Source: Nigrospora sphaerica
Taxonomy: Eukaryota > Ascomycota > Sordariomycetes > Amphisphaeriales > Apiosporaceae
Direction of reading: 5' to 3'
NCBI GenBank assembly: GCA_018287875.1
Contig: JAGVVL010000032.1
Span: forward strand, 62,001-126,000
Length of the DNA stretch: 64,000 nt
The notes beneath the pieces were generated by a model, which worked only from the letters and a program-made list of their open reading frames with translations, searched no databases and was not told where the DNA came from. Made by a program: the position numbers and the translations under genes. This document shows positions 1 through 12,917 of this stretch, piece after piece; position 1 is the first letter of the stretch; each line of letters starts with the position of its first letter.

Positions 1-277
1 CCCCAGCCCCTCTCTCGACTTAAAAAAAAGTATAAAAAGAGAGAGGGGCTGGGTTATTTTTTTTTTATTATTATAAATAATAATAAAAAAAAATTAGAAG
101 CCTAGGAGGGGGTCATAAGCCATCGCTAAAAAAAAGCAAGTTTGGTTTTTAACTAGCTAGAGTGACGCTCTTTAGGTACGTCTTTAATTTTTTTTTATTC
201 TTTTACGTAATCACACAAACCCCGCAGGCTGGCTTGCGGGGGTTTAATGTGGTATCATGTGAGATCTCGAGAAAAAA
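1..277. repeat. Intergenic palindromes at the left edge
   Basis: No gene is seen. The stretch opens with a GC stem flanking a loop (CCCCAGCCCCTCTCTC at 1-16, closed again near 42-52), followed by an AT hairpin of T-run, TTATTATTATAAATAATAA and A-run at about 56-93. A further GC palindrome lies at 220-242. The same modules recur across the window (for example 38852-38905 and 46346-46386). Confidence 0.7.
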
Positions 278-348
278 GGTGTGTTAGTTTAATGGTAGAA
301 TCTAGTATTACGGCTACTTTGATATAAGTTCGAGTCTTATACACACTT
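278..348 (+). tRNA. trnR: tRNA-Arg (ACG)
   Basis: The acceptor arm GGTGTGT pairs with ACACACT, the anticodon loop TTACGGC gives anticodon ACG, and the T arm ATAAG-TTCGAGT-CTTAT is perfect. It reads CGN arginine codons. It stands alone between palindrome-rich spacers upstream of cox1. Confidence 0.85.
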
Positions 349-1505
349 TTTATATTTCAATTATTATCTAGCGAGGGGTGCGTAGCCGCTAGCGCTGCTT
401 CAGCAGTGCCTAATGGCACCTGACCCCATAGCTATTTTTTTTTATTATTTATAATAATAAAAAAAAATAAGTTTCTACCACCACCTTCTGTGGTGGCTGA
501 AACTTGGCCTTTGGCCTCGCCAGAATGCGTTAAGAGCTTGTATCCTTTTTGCATGCACCCATATCCATACCCCACCCCACCCCTGGGGTGGGGGTGAGGG
601 GGTTAGGGCTTGCCTCCCCCTCTCTCCGTACTTTTTTCGCATAAGGTCGAGAGAGGGCTAATGCATTAGGGGGCGCTTCGAGGGGTCAGGAGGGGCTAAT
701 TTTTTGAATTATTATAATAATTCAAAAAATAAGAAGCGCCCCTCGAAGGACCCGCTTCTTTAAATTAAAAAAAAAAATATTCCTACACCGGTTAGGGTTT
801 TTAAACCCCGCAAGCGCCCTCTCTCGACCCTAAGAGAGAGGGTGCATCACTCTCTACAGAGAGTGACGCTTGCGGGGGTTTGGGTATATTTGGTGGTTAT
901 TTTTTTTTTTATGTGTCGGACACTTATGTTGTTTATCTTGTGGAAAAAGGGATAAATTTAAAGAATATTTAATTATAAAAAAAATAACATATAGAGAGAG
1001 GTAGCTATATATTTATGATATAGAGTTAGGGATGGATGTGCCTTTATTTATAACCCGGCTGTGTTCGCGCTAAGAGGGGTTGATGAAGAGGGGGGAATCT
1101 ATATATGGAGAGTATTATATTTTAATAATTATCTAGCTTCTTTAAATTAAGAATATTCTTATAAATATATATTGGTTTTAGGTAATATTCTTTTTTTTTT
1201 TATTAAATAAGTTGAATCTTATCATTCTATATACCCTTTTCCTAATCCTCCTTCCCCTGATCCCCCGGCACCCCAGGGGTGAGGGGGATATGGGGGGAAG
1301 GAGGGGAGGATTAGGAAAAGGGTATACAGGGAAAGGGTTAATTTTTTTTTAAGTGATGTTCTAAACGAAGACTTGAAATAAATAATAAATTTATTTAATA
1401 TTAAATTATAGATAGAGAATGTTCATATTTGTGTATATCGTTCAGTCAGATCCGGAATTTAGGCAATTACAAAAAAATAATATAACTTTAAGGTCTTCTA
1501 TCAGT
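349..1505. repeat. Long spacer before cox1, rich in palindromes
   Basis: No convincing gene is seen. The spacer holds AT hairpins (about 433-470, 697-733), a long GC composite hairpin at 806-878, and another GC-rich inverted repeat at about 1234-1333 whose arms (CCCTTTTCCTAATCCTCC and its complement) enclose a nested palindrome. The part nearest cox1 (about 1370-1505) is AT-rich and presumably holds the cox1 leader; no promoter consensus was recognised. Confidence 0.6.
806..878. repeat. GC composite hairpin, copy 1 (CGCAAGCG...TCGACC type)
   Basis: The ends CCCCGCAAGCG and CGCTTGCGGGG pair. Inside lie two smaller hairpins, CCCTCTCTCGACC/GAGAGAGGG and CACTCTCTACAGAGAGTG. At least five more copies are seen at 5169-5244, 25529-25588, 37311-37375 (inverted), 55136-55206 and 61885-61952. 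It is a modular, dispersed element without coding capacity. Confidence 0.8.
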
Positions 1506-1688
1506 ATGTGATATGAAAGATGATTTTTATCAACCAATGCTAAAGATATAGGAACATTATATTTAATGTTCGCGCTATTTTCAGGTTTATTAGGTACAGC
1601 GTTTTCTGTACTGATTAGAATGGAACTAAGTGGTCCAGGTGTTCAGTATATAGCCGACAATCAATTATATAACAGTATCATTACAGCT
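1506..1688 (+). CDS. cox1: cox1 exon 1 (cytochrome c oxidase subunit 1)
   Basis: Cox1 is the catalytic subunit of complex IV in the inner membrane; it binds haem a, haem a3 and CuB. The exon begins at the ATG giving [19 protein letters not shown], uses TGA for Trp in the second codon, and carries the first transmembrane segment up to NSIITA. The next codon needed is His-Ala, which lies at 2293, so an intron starts after the GCT codon. The ten exons sum to 1605 nt (534 aa plus stop), normal for a fungal Cox1. Splice borders are inferred from protein continuity. Confidence 0.9.
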
Positions 1689-2292
1689 GTTGGCCTAGTG
1701 TGAGCTACTAGGTTCTGGCTAATAATTCTGCCAAATTCCGGGGAACTCCGAGGCTCAGTATACTAACCTTCCAATGAAAAGTTTAGGAAGCGGCCTACTG
1801 TAATGAGTAGGGTATAGTAAGAAGTGCTGAGTGATGAAAAGAAAGGACAATCGCGGATCTAACCTCATTTGTACTAAAAGTTCTTTGAAACCATGGAGCT
1901 GAATATCCTAATTGCACATGGGGGCAACCGTATGAGGTTTTCTTATTAGGATTAGAATGAAAAAAAGAATGGGAAAAGAGCAACGAGTAGAAGGCAGATC
2001 CCCAACTAGGCTGCTTATTAGCGGTCTCGCCGAAATTGTGGTTGGGTTAAGGTGTACTCTAGCAGCCCGGAGACGGGTGATAGAAAGAACGATGGGATCA
2101 CGGCTGAGTCCAGTTAAGGCTAGAGAGAAGTAGCGCTACCGGGCACAAGAAGTTCGGGAATCGCGAGCCAAGTTTTTTGCCAAATTACTTGGAATCTAAG
2201 TAAATCTATCTTAAATGTATATAACTAGCTTTCCCTTAATACTATAGACTCTCGTCTTGTTTGTCTTAGTAAGGGTAAAGGTTATGAAATCG
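1689..2292 (+). mobile_element. Group I intron cox1-i1 without ORF
   Basis: A 604-nt intron between the ITA and HAL codons. It has a group I core of the type also seen in atp6-i2, nad2-i1 and cox2-i1: AAATTCCGGGG near 1733, CAATCGCGGATCTAA near 1849, CAACGAGTAGA near 1981 and AAGGTGTACTCTAG near 2050. The GAGTA and TACTC pieces would form P7, a covarying change from the usual GACTA/TAGTC. It has no endonuclease frame, so it is either a maturase-dependent or a self-splicing remnant of an ORF-bearing intron. Confidence 0.75.
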
Positions 2293-2321
2293 CATGCTTT
2301 ATTAATGATATTCTTTATGGT
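2293..2321 (+). CDS. cox1: cox1 exon 2 (29 nt)
   Basis: A very short exon encoding HALLMIFFM plus two bases of the next valine codon, which is completed at 3716. It includes a His of the conserved HAILMIFFMVMPAL segment. It is read in frame straight into the following intron ORF. Confidence 0.85.
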
Positions 2322-3715
2322 CAATAAAAAAAGCTTTAATATATTAAATATGAAATCACAATGAGTATTATATACTAATACAGTGAATGATGATAAGTAT
2401 TTACCAGCTTCTAATGCACATCCTGGGGATAAGGATATAGATATAAAAATAAGTAGTAATAATAACAATAAAGGGGACGGTCCTAATCCCCTTTTGGGGG
2501 ATATGAATAAAGATAAAAAACCTCTACATAATTATGTTAAAGTTTTAGTGGAAGATCCTTTTAATAATAGAGAGATTATATTGAGAGTAACTAAAAAACA
2601 AAAAGGAGTTTATCTGTGAGAAAGTTTAGATGGTGAACAAAAATATGTAGGACATTCCATTAATTTATATAATCGAATAAGCTCTTATTTTATGCCTTCT
2701 ATTCTTAAAACTAAAGCTCGAAGAGTGCTACGTTATTTTAATAAACATGGTTTTGTTGAAATGAAGTTAACTATATATATTATGGATGAAAATTCTAGTT
2801 TAGAACAAGTAGTAGAATTAGAACAATATTTTATAGATACTTTAAAGCCAAATCTTAATGTAGATTTAATAGCAAGTAGTTCTGGATACCACGAGCCTAT
2901 GAGTATGGAAGCCAGAGAAAGACTTAGAAAACAGAGAGGTATTCCTATATATGTTTATAATACCGAGGATTTTACTCTATTATACGTGTTTAATTCAAAA
3001 CAGCATATGTATGACTCCATAAATATTCATCATAATAGTCTAAATGATTGCTTAAATAAGGGAACAGTATATTTAGATACTTTCTTTTTTTCTTTAGACT
3101 TAATAGAGGAATCAAGTAAAACTAATTTACTTAAATTAGAAGAGCTTAAATCTTTAGTTACTGATAAACGAGATGTTTACAATGTTAAACATCCTGCAGC
3201 TAAAGTTATTATAGCTGAGTTTAAAAATGATTATAGAAAAAATTTAGAATTCTCTTCATTAAATAGTTTAGCTAAACATTTAAAAGGTGACCGTCAGATT
3301 ATTAGAGAATACTTAACTGGTAAAAAATCAAGTTATTATCGAGGTGTATGAAAATTTACTTATAAAAATTAAAGATATTTAATATATTAAAATAGGCATG
3401 GCCGGGTATAGTAGAAATATTATACTTTCTTTTCGCTGTAATGCTGGAACTCCTTAATAGCTTTTGGAACTAGTACTACAGACTTTCTTTTAGATGAAAA
3501 GCGGTAGAATACAGTAACATTTCAAATGATTAGGTAATCAGCCGGAAACCAAAGATAAAAGGGCTCAATATAGCAGCATTAAACGCTTTTATTTAGTAGG
3601 ATCCTCAGAGACTACACGCGAAATACCTTAGTAAATATTATATATATATATATATTTAAAGGTAAAGATATAGTCCAAACGTTAATGAAAGTTAATGATC
3701 TCCTCCTTAGTTTTG
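2322..3715 (+). mobile_element. Group I intron cox1-i2 with GIY-YIG ORF
   Basis: The intron lies between the two halves of the valine codon in FMVMPAL. The core follows the ORF: GGAAACC near 3544, CCTCAGAGACTACACG near 3602 (R) and AAGATATAGTCC near 3665 (S), the group IB pattern shared with most cox1 introns here. A short TA tract at about 3636-3655 sits in a peripheral loop. Confidence 0.8.
2323..3372 (+). CDS. GIY-YIG homing endonuclease, in frame with cox1 exon 2
   Basis: This is an intron-encoded endonuclease that would cut intronless cox1 alleles to spread the intron. The frame continues from exon 2 through TGA-Trp codons. The GIY-YIG signature is GVYLWESLDGEQKYVGHS at about 2607-2660, followed by the Arg helix region (YNRISSYF). 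An acidic Asn/Asp-rich stretch precedes it (about 2383-2500). The C-terminus has NUMOD-like DNA-binding segments (IPIYVYNTEDF; NSLAKHLKGDRQIIREYL). It ends with TAA and looks intact. The mature enzyme is presumably released by proteolysis of an exon fusion (inference). Confidence 0.85.
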
Positions 3716-3784
3716 TATGCCAGCTTTAATCGGAGGATTTGGTAATTTCTTATTACCATTAATAGTAGGAGGGCCTGATATGGC
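3716..3784 (+). CDS. cox1: cox1 exon 3
   Basis: Encodes [19 protein letters not shown] followed by PDMA, completing the valine codon split by intron 2. It ends inside the Ala codon GC/A, so the last exon base is C rather than U. Confidence 0.85.
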
Positions 3785-3785
3785 A

Positions 3786-4673
3786 AAGAAAAAAGCTCTC
3801 CTTGGGTTGAATATAAGGTATTCTAGTAATAATTTAAAGGATAGTAAATTTAAGGGTTATTTAGCTGGTCTCTTTGAGGGTGATGGACATATTTGAATTC
3901 AAAAACCTAGTGAAAAAAAGAAACACAATCCCAGATTTTGTATAACTTTTAGCATGAAAAATGAACCATTAGCTAAAAAATTACTTGAATTAATTGGATC
4001 AGGATTTATTAGAAATAAATTACAAGATAATGCTTGTGTGTTAGTTGTTTCACCTGTTATAGGTTTAAAGAAAGTAGTTAATTTATTAAATGGTGAATTA
4101 AGAACACCAAAAATACATCAGCTTCATAATTTAATAGACTGGTTAAACCAAAACCATAGCACAAATATAACTAAATTGCCATTGAAAGATAGTTCTTTAT
4201 CTGAAAATGGCTGATTAAGTGGATTTCTAGATTCAGATGGTAGTTTTTCTGTACAACATACTAAATTAGAAAACGGTGCAAAGAAAAGAAAGATATCTTG
4301 TAGATTAAGAATTGAGCAAAGAATGTTAGATCCTATAACTAATGATAGTTATTCAAAAGTTTTAACAGATATATCTAATTTTCTTAATTGTACATTGTTG
4401 ACTAGAAAACAGAAGTCTACAGGTAATGAATACTATACTTTAACAGCTTCAAGTAGAATGTCTCTAGATATAATAGTAAATTATCTAGAAAAATATCCGC
4501 TATTTTCCAGTAAGTATTTAGATTATAAAGATTGAAAGGAAATAGTATTATTGATATTTGAAAACAAGCATTCTACAGAAGAAGGTATAGATAAAACAGA
4601 ATCTGTAAGAAATGGTATGAATAGACAAAGAATTCACTTTACTTGAGATCATTTAAATGTATTATCTTTATAA
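3786..4673 (+). CDS. Double-motif LAGLIDADG endonuclease, in frame with cox1 exon 3
   Basis: The frame runs on from exon 3. Two LAGLIDADG motifs, LAGLFEGDG (about 3859) and LSGFLDSDG (about 4216), are spaced as in monomeric two-domain homing endonucleases or maturases. Both keep the catalytic acid before the last Gly. TGA codons serve as Trp (for example IWIQ, GWLSG). The conserved tail RIHFTWDHLN closes the protein. About 296 codons, apparently intact. Confidence 0.85.
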
Positions 4674-5168
4674 ATATATTACTACTATATTTTTATATTT
4701 AAACCCTAAACCAGGGAATGCCGTTAAAGAGTGTAAACTCTTTAATTATGACTTCGCTATAGGCATGGAATTTCTCGATTTTGGAATTAATTTTCCAGTT
4801 AACAGATAGATAGACACCTAATTGGAGTTATAAACTTCTAAAGTTGTATTTTCAACTGAATTAGTCGTAACACTTATCTATACATGGGAAGAATATGCAG
4901 GAAACCAAAGTAATTTTATTTAGTATGCGATTGTTTTTTAATAATCCCATACCCCTAAACCCCTCGGGGGTTTAGGGGGTCAGGGATTCGTGCAAGCTCC
5001 ATTATTTGAATTAGAATTATTATTTATAATTTTCAAATAATAAGGCACTTAATAAAAAAAAAATTTTTGCTGCGCTTAAATTACGAGTAGGATCCCCAGA
5101 GACTACACGCGAAGCCCCTTATAATAAGGGTGAAGACATAGTCCGTCCGGGTAGGAAACTACTTCTTT

Positions 5169-5244
5169 CGCCCCGCAAGCGCCCTCTCTCGACCCTAAGA
5201 GAGAGGGTGCATCACTCTCAACAGAGAGTGACGCTTGCGGGGCG
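5169..5244. repeat. GC composite hairpin, copy 2, in cox1-i3
   Basis: The outer arms CGCCCCGCAAGC and GCTTGCGGGGCG pair, with the same two inner hairpins as at 806-878. It lies about 35 nt before the 3' splice site and should fold as an independent stem that leaves the intron core alone. Confidence 0.75.
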
Positions 5245-5278
5245 ATAAAGGTTTGACTAATTAGTCAAATGGTTAAAG

Positions 5279-7196
<1,918 letters not shown>

Positions 7197-7318
7197 TCAT
7201 TACTACAATAGTTAATATGAGAACTCCTGGTATAAGATTACACAAACTTGCTTTATTTGGATGAGCTGTAGTTATTACTGCAGTATTATTATTACTATCT
7301 TTACCTGTGTTAGCCGGT
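7197..7318 (+). CDS. cox1: cox1 exon 5
   Basis: Encodes the end of the split Phe codon, then ITTIVNMRTPGIRLHKLALF followed by GWAVVITAVLLLLSLPVLAG, one full transmembrane helix. The intron follows the Gly codon GGT. Confidence 0.9.
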
Positions 7319-8371
7319 AAACAAATTCTGCCGGCTTTAAATTTGTCAAATTGCTGGGAAAAGTTCTATTGTTTAACTCTATCAGCAGAAACACTAATAA
7401 GTGTCCCTTATTATTTGTTTTTCAGAGACTATAAGACAAAATTCATGTGTTATAAATTTTATTATTCTACTCTTCGGTCTAGCTCAGCTAGCCTTGACCG
7501 AAATGCTAAAAATTCTCAAAATAAAGAAAGTTTTAATCCTAAATTAGCCTCATATCTAGCGGGTTTAATAGAAGGAGATGGGACTATAGTAGTTCCAAAA
7601 ACAGAAAGATCTTTAAAAGGTAAATTAAATTATGCTAGTATACAATTAGTATTTGATGCAAGAGATTTAGCTTTAGCTTTAATTATTCAAAAAACTTTAG
7701 GTCATGGATCTATAGCAAAGAAAAAAGGGTTAAATGCTTATATATTAACTATTAATAGTAATGAAGGAATGACTTTATTAGTTAATCTTATTAATGGTTA
7801 TATGAGAACTCCTAAAATATATGCTTTACATAGATTAATTGATTGATTGAATAATAAATTAGATTTAACTATAGAAAAAAAAGGTTTAGATAATAGTCCT
7901 ATTAATCATAATAATTGATTAGCAGGATTTATTGATGCAGATGGTCATTTTTCAGTAAGAACTTCTTTAACTTCTAAATATCCTAAAATAGAATGTAAAT
8001 TTGAATTATGTCAAAGACAAATAGATCACAATAAAGAAAGTAATTTAGAATTTTTGAACATTATAGCTCAATTTTTACTTACTTCTGTTAAAGAAATTAG
8101 AATGAATAGATCTAATCCTGAATATAGAGTAAGGACTACTAACGTAGAAGGGAATAATTTTTTAGTTAATTATTTAACAGAGTGTCCTTTATTTTCTAGT
8201 AAATACCTAAACTATAAGGATTGAACTAATGTTTTAGAATTTTTTAATAAAAAAGAACATACTAAACCTGAATCTATTAAAAAGATAGTAGAAATAAAAT
8301 CCAAAATGAATAATAGTAGAACTGAATTTACTTGAGATCATTTAAATAATTTTTATAACTTACATGGATAA
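7319..8371 (+). CDS. Double-motif LAGLIDADG endonuclease, in frame with cox1 exon 5
   Basis: The 351-codon frame starts as a direct extension of exon 5. Motif 1 is LAGLIEGDG (about 7557) and motif 2 LAGFIDADG (about 7920), with the acidic catalytic positions kept. The first 80 residues are translated from the intron P-Q-R region and are not conserved endonuclease sequence. The tail (RTEFTWDHLNN) matches the other cox1 LAGLIDADG proteins. Intact. Confidence 0.85.
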
Positions 8372-8495
8372 AAGATAGTCCAATCAATATAGTAATATAT
8401 TGAATACCTACCTTAAATTATAATTAAAATTAGAATTTATGAAACTCTAAATGATGTTATGGGACCTAGTCCAGTAGGTTAATAGTATTAAATTG
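7319..8495 (+). mobile_element. Group I intron cox1-i5 with LAGLIDADG ORF
   Basis: Inserted after LPVLAG. The core overlaps the ORF start: TTGCTGGGAAAAG near 7350, ATCAGCAGAAAC near 7380, TTCAGAGACTATAAG near 7421 (R), with S as AAGATAGTCC right at the ORF end (near 8372). A compact intron with its structure partly inside coding sequence. Confidence 0.8.
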
Positions 8496-8941
<446 letters not shown>

Positions 8942-10332
8942 AAAAAACCACTTAGTCCTCCCGACTCTTTTTTTTATAAAAAAAGTACTAAAGACTACTA
9001 TATGCTGGGAACTTCTGACAATTCTACTACTAGAGTTTTCTATGATCTCAGTAAAAATGTATAATTTTGAACTATCAGCAGGTAACCTACAGATAAAACC
9101 ATTTATCTTAGTAGGTACCTCAGAGACTAAGCGTAGTCCCCTTAATAATATTAAGGGAAGATATAGTCCGTGAAACCAAAAATGATCATTTAATAGCTTG
9201 GTTGCTTTTAATAAAAATATTCCTTTATTGAATAATTTTTTTTTTTCAAAAAAAAATAAGCAAGCTCTTGATCTTAAATTTAATATTCGTACTTATTCTA
9301 CTTCTAATTTGTCTACTCCTGACCTAAAAGGTCAGGAGAAACAGGATAATACTGAGAATTTAGTTCCTTTAATTGCATATGATAACTTTAAAGAAAATAG
9401 AGTTAATATTTTCAAAGAACAAAAAGACAAATCAGGTATTTATTGTTTAATTAATAAAAATAATGGTCATTCTTATGTAGGAAGTTCTATTAATTTAGCT
9501 TCTAGAATGAGAAATTATCTTAATACTGCTTTTTTAAAAAGTAAACAAAATATTAATATGCCTATTGTTAAAGCTTTATTAAAATATAATCCGTCTAACT
9601 TTCAACTATTAATATTAGAGTATGTAGACTTAAAAACTTTAACCCTTAGAGAAACTTATTATATAACATATGTATTGCCGTACTATAATGTGTTAAAACA
9701 AGGTTATTCTTCATTAGGTTATATACATACAAAGGAAACTAAAGCACTATTATCCCAATTGGCTAAAAATAGAGTTCATACTGACGAAACTAAAGCTTTA
9801 ATAGCTAGAGCTTTGACAGGTGAAAATAACCCATTTTACAATAAAAGTCATTCTATGGAAAATAAAGTAAGAATCATTGAAGCAAAGTCTACTTATCCTG
9901 TTTATATATACAATTCTTTTAAAGAGTTATTAATTATCTTCCCTTCTGTAGGAACTTTGGCTAAATTAATTAAATCTAATCACCCTACAATAGTTAATGT
10001 GATAAAAGAAGGAATTCTATTTAGAGGGGAGTGATATTTTACTAATATACCTTATAACATAGAAGATGCACCTTTAATAACTGACTGAAATTCTAAAGAA
10101 TCTGAGGAATTAATTTTAAATATAAATAATAACAGTCATATTAGGAAAGCAGTATTTGTATATGATATGAATAAGAATTTTGTTGCTAAATATGATGGAG
10201 TAATGGAAGCCCAAAGAGCTTTAGGTATAAGCCATAGTACAGTCAAAAATTATGCTAAAGTGAATGGTATATATAAAGGTTATATATTTAGATACGAAAG
10301 ATTAAATGATCAAGAAACTTTTGGTTTGTAAG
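8942..10332 (+). mobile_element. Group I intron cox1-i6 with GIY-YIG ORF
   Basis: Inserted in the Thr codon of GGLTGVV. The core lies at the start: ATATGCTGGGAAC near 9000, ATCAGCAGGTAACC near 9076, CCTCAGAGACTAAGCG near 9118 (R), GAAGATATAGTCC near 9159 (S), all translated as part of the ORF. The intron ends right behind the ORF stop. Confidence 0.8.
8943..10331 (+). CDS. GIY-YIG homing endonuclease, in frame with cox1 exon 6
   Basis: A 463-codon frame from exon 6 to a TAA at 10329-10331, one base before the 3' splice site. After translating the intron core it has an AT-hairpin-like insert (about 9234-9264, translated as [11 protein letters not shown]), then the nuclease motif [19 protein letters not shown] at about 9435-9490, NUMOD3-like repeats ([33 protein letters not shown]) and two NUMOD1/helix-turn-helix-like segments ([30 protein letters not shown]). 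It appears intact. Confidence 0.85.
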
Positions 10333-10378
10333 TGGTGTTGTTTTAGCAAACGCTTCTTTAGATATAGCATTCCACGAT
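10333..10378 (+). CDS. cox1: cox1 exon 7 (46 nt)
   Basis: Encodes (T)GVVLANASLDIAFHD. It carries the conserved LANASLDIAFHDTYYVV segment, which the next intron cuts after Asp. Confidence 0.85.
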
Positions 10379-11449
10379 ACGGTTGTTTTGATAGTATTGT
10401 TTAGTACACTCGCACTTAAGTATTTTACGGCTCCGCAGCCCAGTACGTCCTTAGACGGACGAAGGGCTAATTTTTTGAATTATTATAATAATTCAAAAAA
10501 TAAGCAAGCGAAAAGGAGCTTGTATCCTTTTTGCATGAGGGGGGCGAAGCCAGCTCCCCTTCGGTCTAGCCCTACTAGTCCAGTATCCCCCTGATCCCCC
10601 GGCACCCTGCAAGCTTGCGGGGGGTGAAGGGGATATGGGGGATTGCGAAAGGCTGTAAAATTAAATAAAGGTAGTTTAAGTATTAAAAAGGATGAGAATT
10701 TAACTAATTCAATGAGAGGGGCCGGAGGCCTCGAAAACATTGACTACAATGAATATATAAAAATGTTTTGAGTTGGATTGATGGATGGAGATGGAAGTAT
10801 TCAAGTAAATCACTGACGTAAGCAATCTTTACAATATAGACTTGTTATTAAATTATCTAACATTGAATCTAACTATAATATGCTGATTCAAATTGCCAAA
10901 ATAATAGGTGGAACGGTAAGAGTTACAGGTAAAGGAGCAGATGTTATTTGAGTAGTTAATAAGAAGGAAGAAGTAGAAGAAATTCTAAAAATATATGATA
11001 CTTATCCTCCTTTAACTTCAAAAAAAATCTGTCAACTTGCATTCCTAAAAACTTGTTTAACTCAGACCTCAGTAGAAACTTATTTATTTAATAGAAATTT
11101 GAAATATGATAAACAGTTAACCATTATAAAATCTAATATTGAATTTAATATACCTAGTTACTTTAAAACATGATTATCTGGTTTTATAGAAGCAGAAGGT
11201 TGTTTTTCAATAAGAAAATCTAATAATCATTCTTTTTCAATAGGGCAAAATGATGATATTTACTTAATATATGCTATTAAAAAGTATTTTGATATAACTA
11301 ATATAGTTAGAAATCCTTATGGTAAGTTCTATTTTCTAGAGGTATATAAAAAAGAAGTATTATTTAAAATTATCACTCATTGCATTAATTATCCTTTATT
11401 AGGTGAAAAAAGAGAGTCGCTAAAAAAATTCCATCAAAAACTTTCTTAG
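10379..11449 (+). CDS. LAGLIDADG endonuclease with in-frame palindrome inserts, fused to cox1 exon 7
   Basis: The frame stays open from exon 7 for 357 codons if TGA is Trp. Residues from about 10430 to 10660 are a translation of dispersed repeat modules (the CCGCAGCCCAGTACG module, an AT hairpin and a GC hairpin with two in-frame TGA), which keep the frame. The real endonuclease follows: motif 1 as VGLMDGDGSI (about 10774) and motif 2 as LSGFIEAEGCFSI (about 11176). It ends TAG at 11447-11449. The function may be unharmed because the inserts lie in the linker N-terminal of motif 1. Confidence 0.8.
10431..10502. repeat. Dispersed module CCGCAGCCCAGTACG plus AT hairpin
   Basis: The CTCCGCAGCCCAGTACGTCC ... 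GGACGAAGGGCT module is directly followed by GAATTATTATAATAATTC and an A-run. Other copies are at 31281-31325, 38665-38710, 45613-45660, 50091-50125 (in rps3) and, inverted, 43752-43787. The inner stem is CGTCCTTAGACGGACG. Confidence 0.8.
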
Positions 11450-11843
11450 TCTTAGTATACCTATGTTATTTACTGTGGCCTGGGTATGCTGGGCATCATA
11501 AGAGTAAGTGTCGTGTTGTCTTGTCACCATGAAAAATCTCATACGTTTTTCGGTAAAATTTGTTTAAGGATATATAATATAAACCTGATTATTAATTTTG
11601 CTAACGGTGAAGTCTTATATATTTTCTTAATGCGGAAAATGAATAAAGCCGATATAAGATAATACCGTGGAAACCAAAACTAATTAATTTACTTTAAATA
11701 ATTTACTTTAATTAATTAGCTAGTAGGATCTGTAGAGACTAAACGTGACAATCGAAAGTTTATTAAGTTAAATTATTAGATAAGTTATAGTCCGATCCAC
11801 TGCGTGAGCAGTGTTGTATGAAAGAAAATGAGCAACTTGTTTG

Positions 11844-11861
11844 ACTTACTATGTAGTTGCT
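11844..11861 (+). CDS. cox1: cox1 exon 8 (18-nt microexon)
   Basis: Six codons, TYYVVA, fill the gap between IAFHD (exon 7) and HFHYVLSMGAVF (exon 9) in the conserved FHDTYYVVAHFHYV stretch. Both neighbouring introns obey U before the 5' site and G at the 3' end with this placement. Confidence 0.85.
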
Positions 11862-12917
11862 CAAATGGGCCAGAATAGTATATCTTCTTTTAAATACTAT
11901 TTTGCAACTGACTATATGCTGGAAACTGTATTATTTGTATATTGTTTACTATTTATTCATACAACTTATCTTTACAAACTAGATGCAAGTAGGAATAATA
12001 TTCTTTTAAATAGTCAAAATAACGATATAACAATAAGTTCTGAACTTATGAGTACACAATCAGCAGAAAACTGTAAAGGATTCTCAGAGACTACACGTCA
12101 GTTACCTGATATTGAAGATTATAAATTTTGAAATTGATTTGCAGGTATAATAGATGGGGATGGAAATTTTGATATTAGAAAAGATCCTATTAGTAAAAAA
12201 AGAGTTTTAAAACAAATTAGAATTAAATTACATAATAGAGATATAAGAATCTTAACTCGTATACAAAATTATTTGCACATAGGTAGAATTAGAACAGATA
12301 AAAATAAACCTTATTCTATATTTATAGTTTCTACTAAAGATACTATGAAATATATTTTAGAGCATCTTAATGGGTTAATAAGACTTAAAGTCCCCGGTTT
12401 TAAAGAAGCTTGTAGTTTATATAATCTAGATTATATAGAAGCTGACTATAATATAAAACTATATGACCCTTATTATGCAGGTTTAATTGATACTGATGGT
12501 TCTATAGTATTTAATTATGCTGGAAATAGAATAGAGTGTAATTTGGAATTAGAATATAATGAATATTCTTCTAAATTAAATTTCGATAATACTCTTTTGA
12601 ATTCTAAACCATCTATTGTAAACCGTAAAAGATCTTCTGATATTAATGATAGAGAGTTCTCATCTATTGCTTTTAAATTTCAAAATGTTAGTAATATGTT
12701 ATTTATATATGATTATTTTATGCATAACAGATTATATTCGGATATTAAATTTTATAGAGTTAGTAAAATTAAACCTTTTATGGAAATTAGACGGTATAAA
12801 ACATCCAATAAAGGTACTATAGAACATAAAATATATTCAGATTTTGTTCTAGATTGAATAAAGTATAATAATCCTTTATGATACAAAGTACCTTTTGTAA
12901 ATAAATATTTGTTATAG
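11862..12917 (+). CDS. Double-motif LAGLIDADG endonuclease, in frame with cox1 exon 8
   Basis: A 352-codon frame continuing the 18-nt exon. The first 90 residues are translated intron core. Motif 1 FAGIIDGDGNF (about 12138) and motif 2 YAGLIDTDGSIVF (about 12475) keep the acid. It ends with TAG at 12915-12917 and appears intact. TGA is used for Trp in YKFWNWFAG. Confidence 0.85.

Larger units (their letters stand above)
3785..5278 (+). mobile_element. Group I intron cox1-i3 with LAGLIDADG ORF
   Basis: Inserted after PDMA, a site used in many fungal cox1 genes. Behind the ORF come a GGAAACC element near 4910, CCCCAGAGACTACACGCG near 5095 (R) and GAAGACATAGTCC near 5141 (S). Palindromic modules have inserted into peripheral loops: a GC stem at 4946-4984, an AT element near 5010-5041, and the composite GC hairpin copy 2 at 5169-5244 close to the 3' splice site. 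Confidence 0.8.
10379..11843 (+). mobile_element. Group I intron cox1-i7 with LAGLIDADG ORF
   Basis: Inserted after IAFHD. After the ORF a P/Q region near 11655-11680 (GTGGAAACC), R as TGTAGAGACTAAACGTG near 11731 and S as AGTTATAGTCCG near 11785 mark a group I core. The 5' part of the intron ORF holds two inserted palindromic modules (10431-10502 and about 10583-10640). Confidence 0.8.

Noticed and set aside
1795..1983. Minus-strand frame in cox1-i1
   Set aside because: Lies in the structured core of an ORF-less group I intron.
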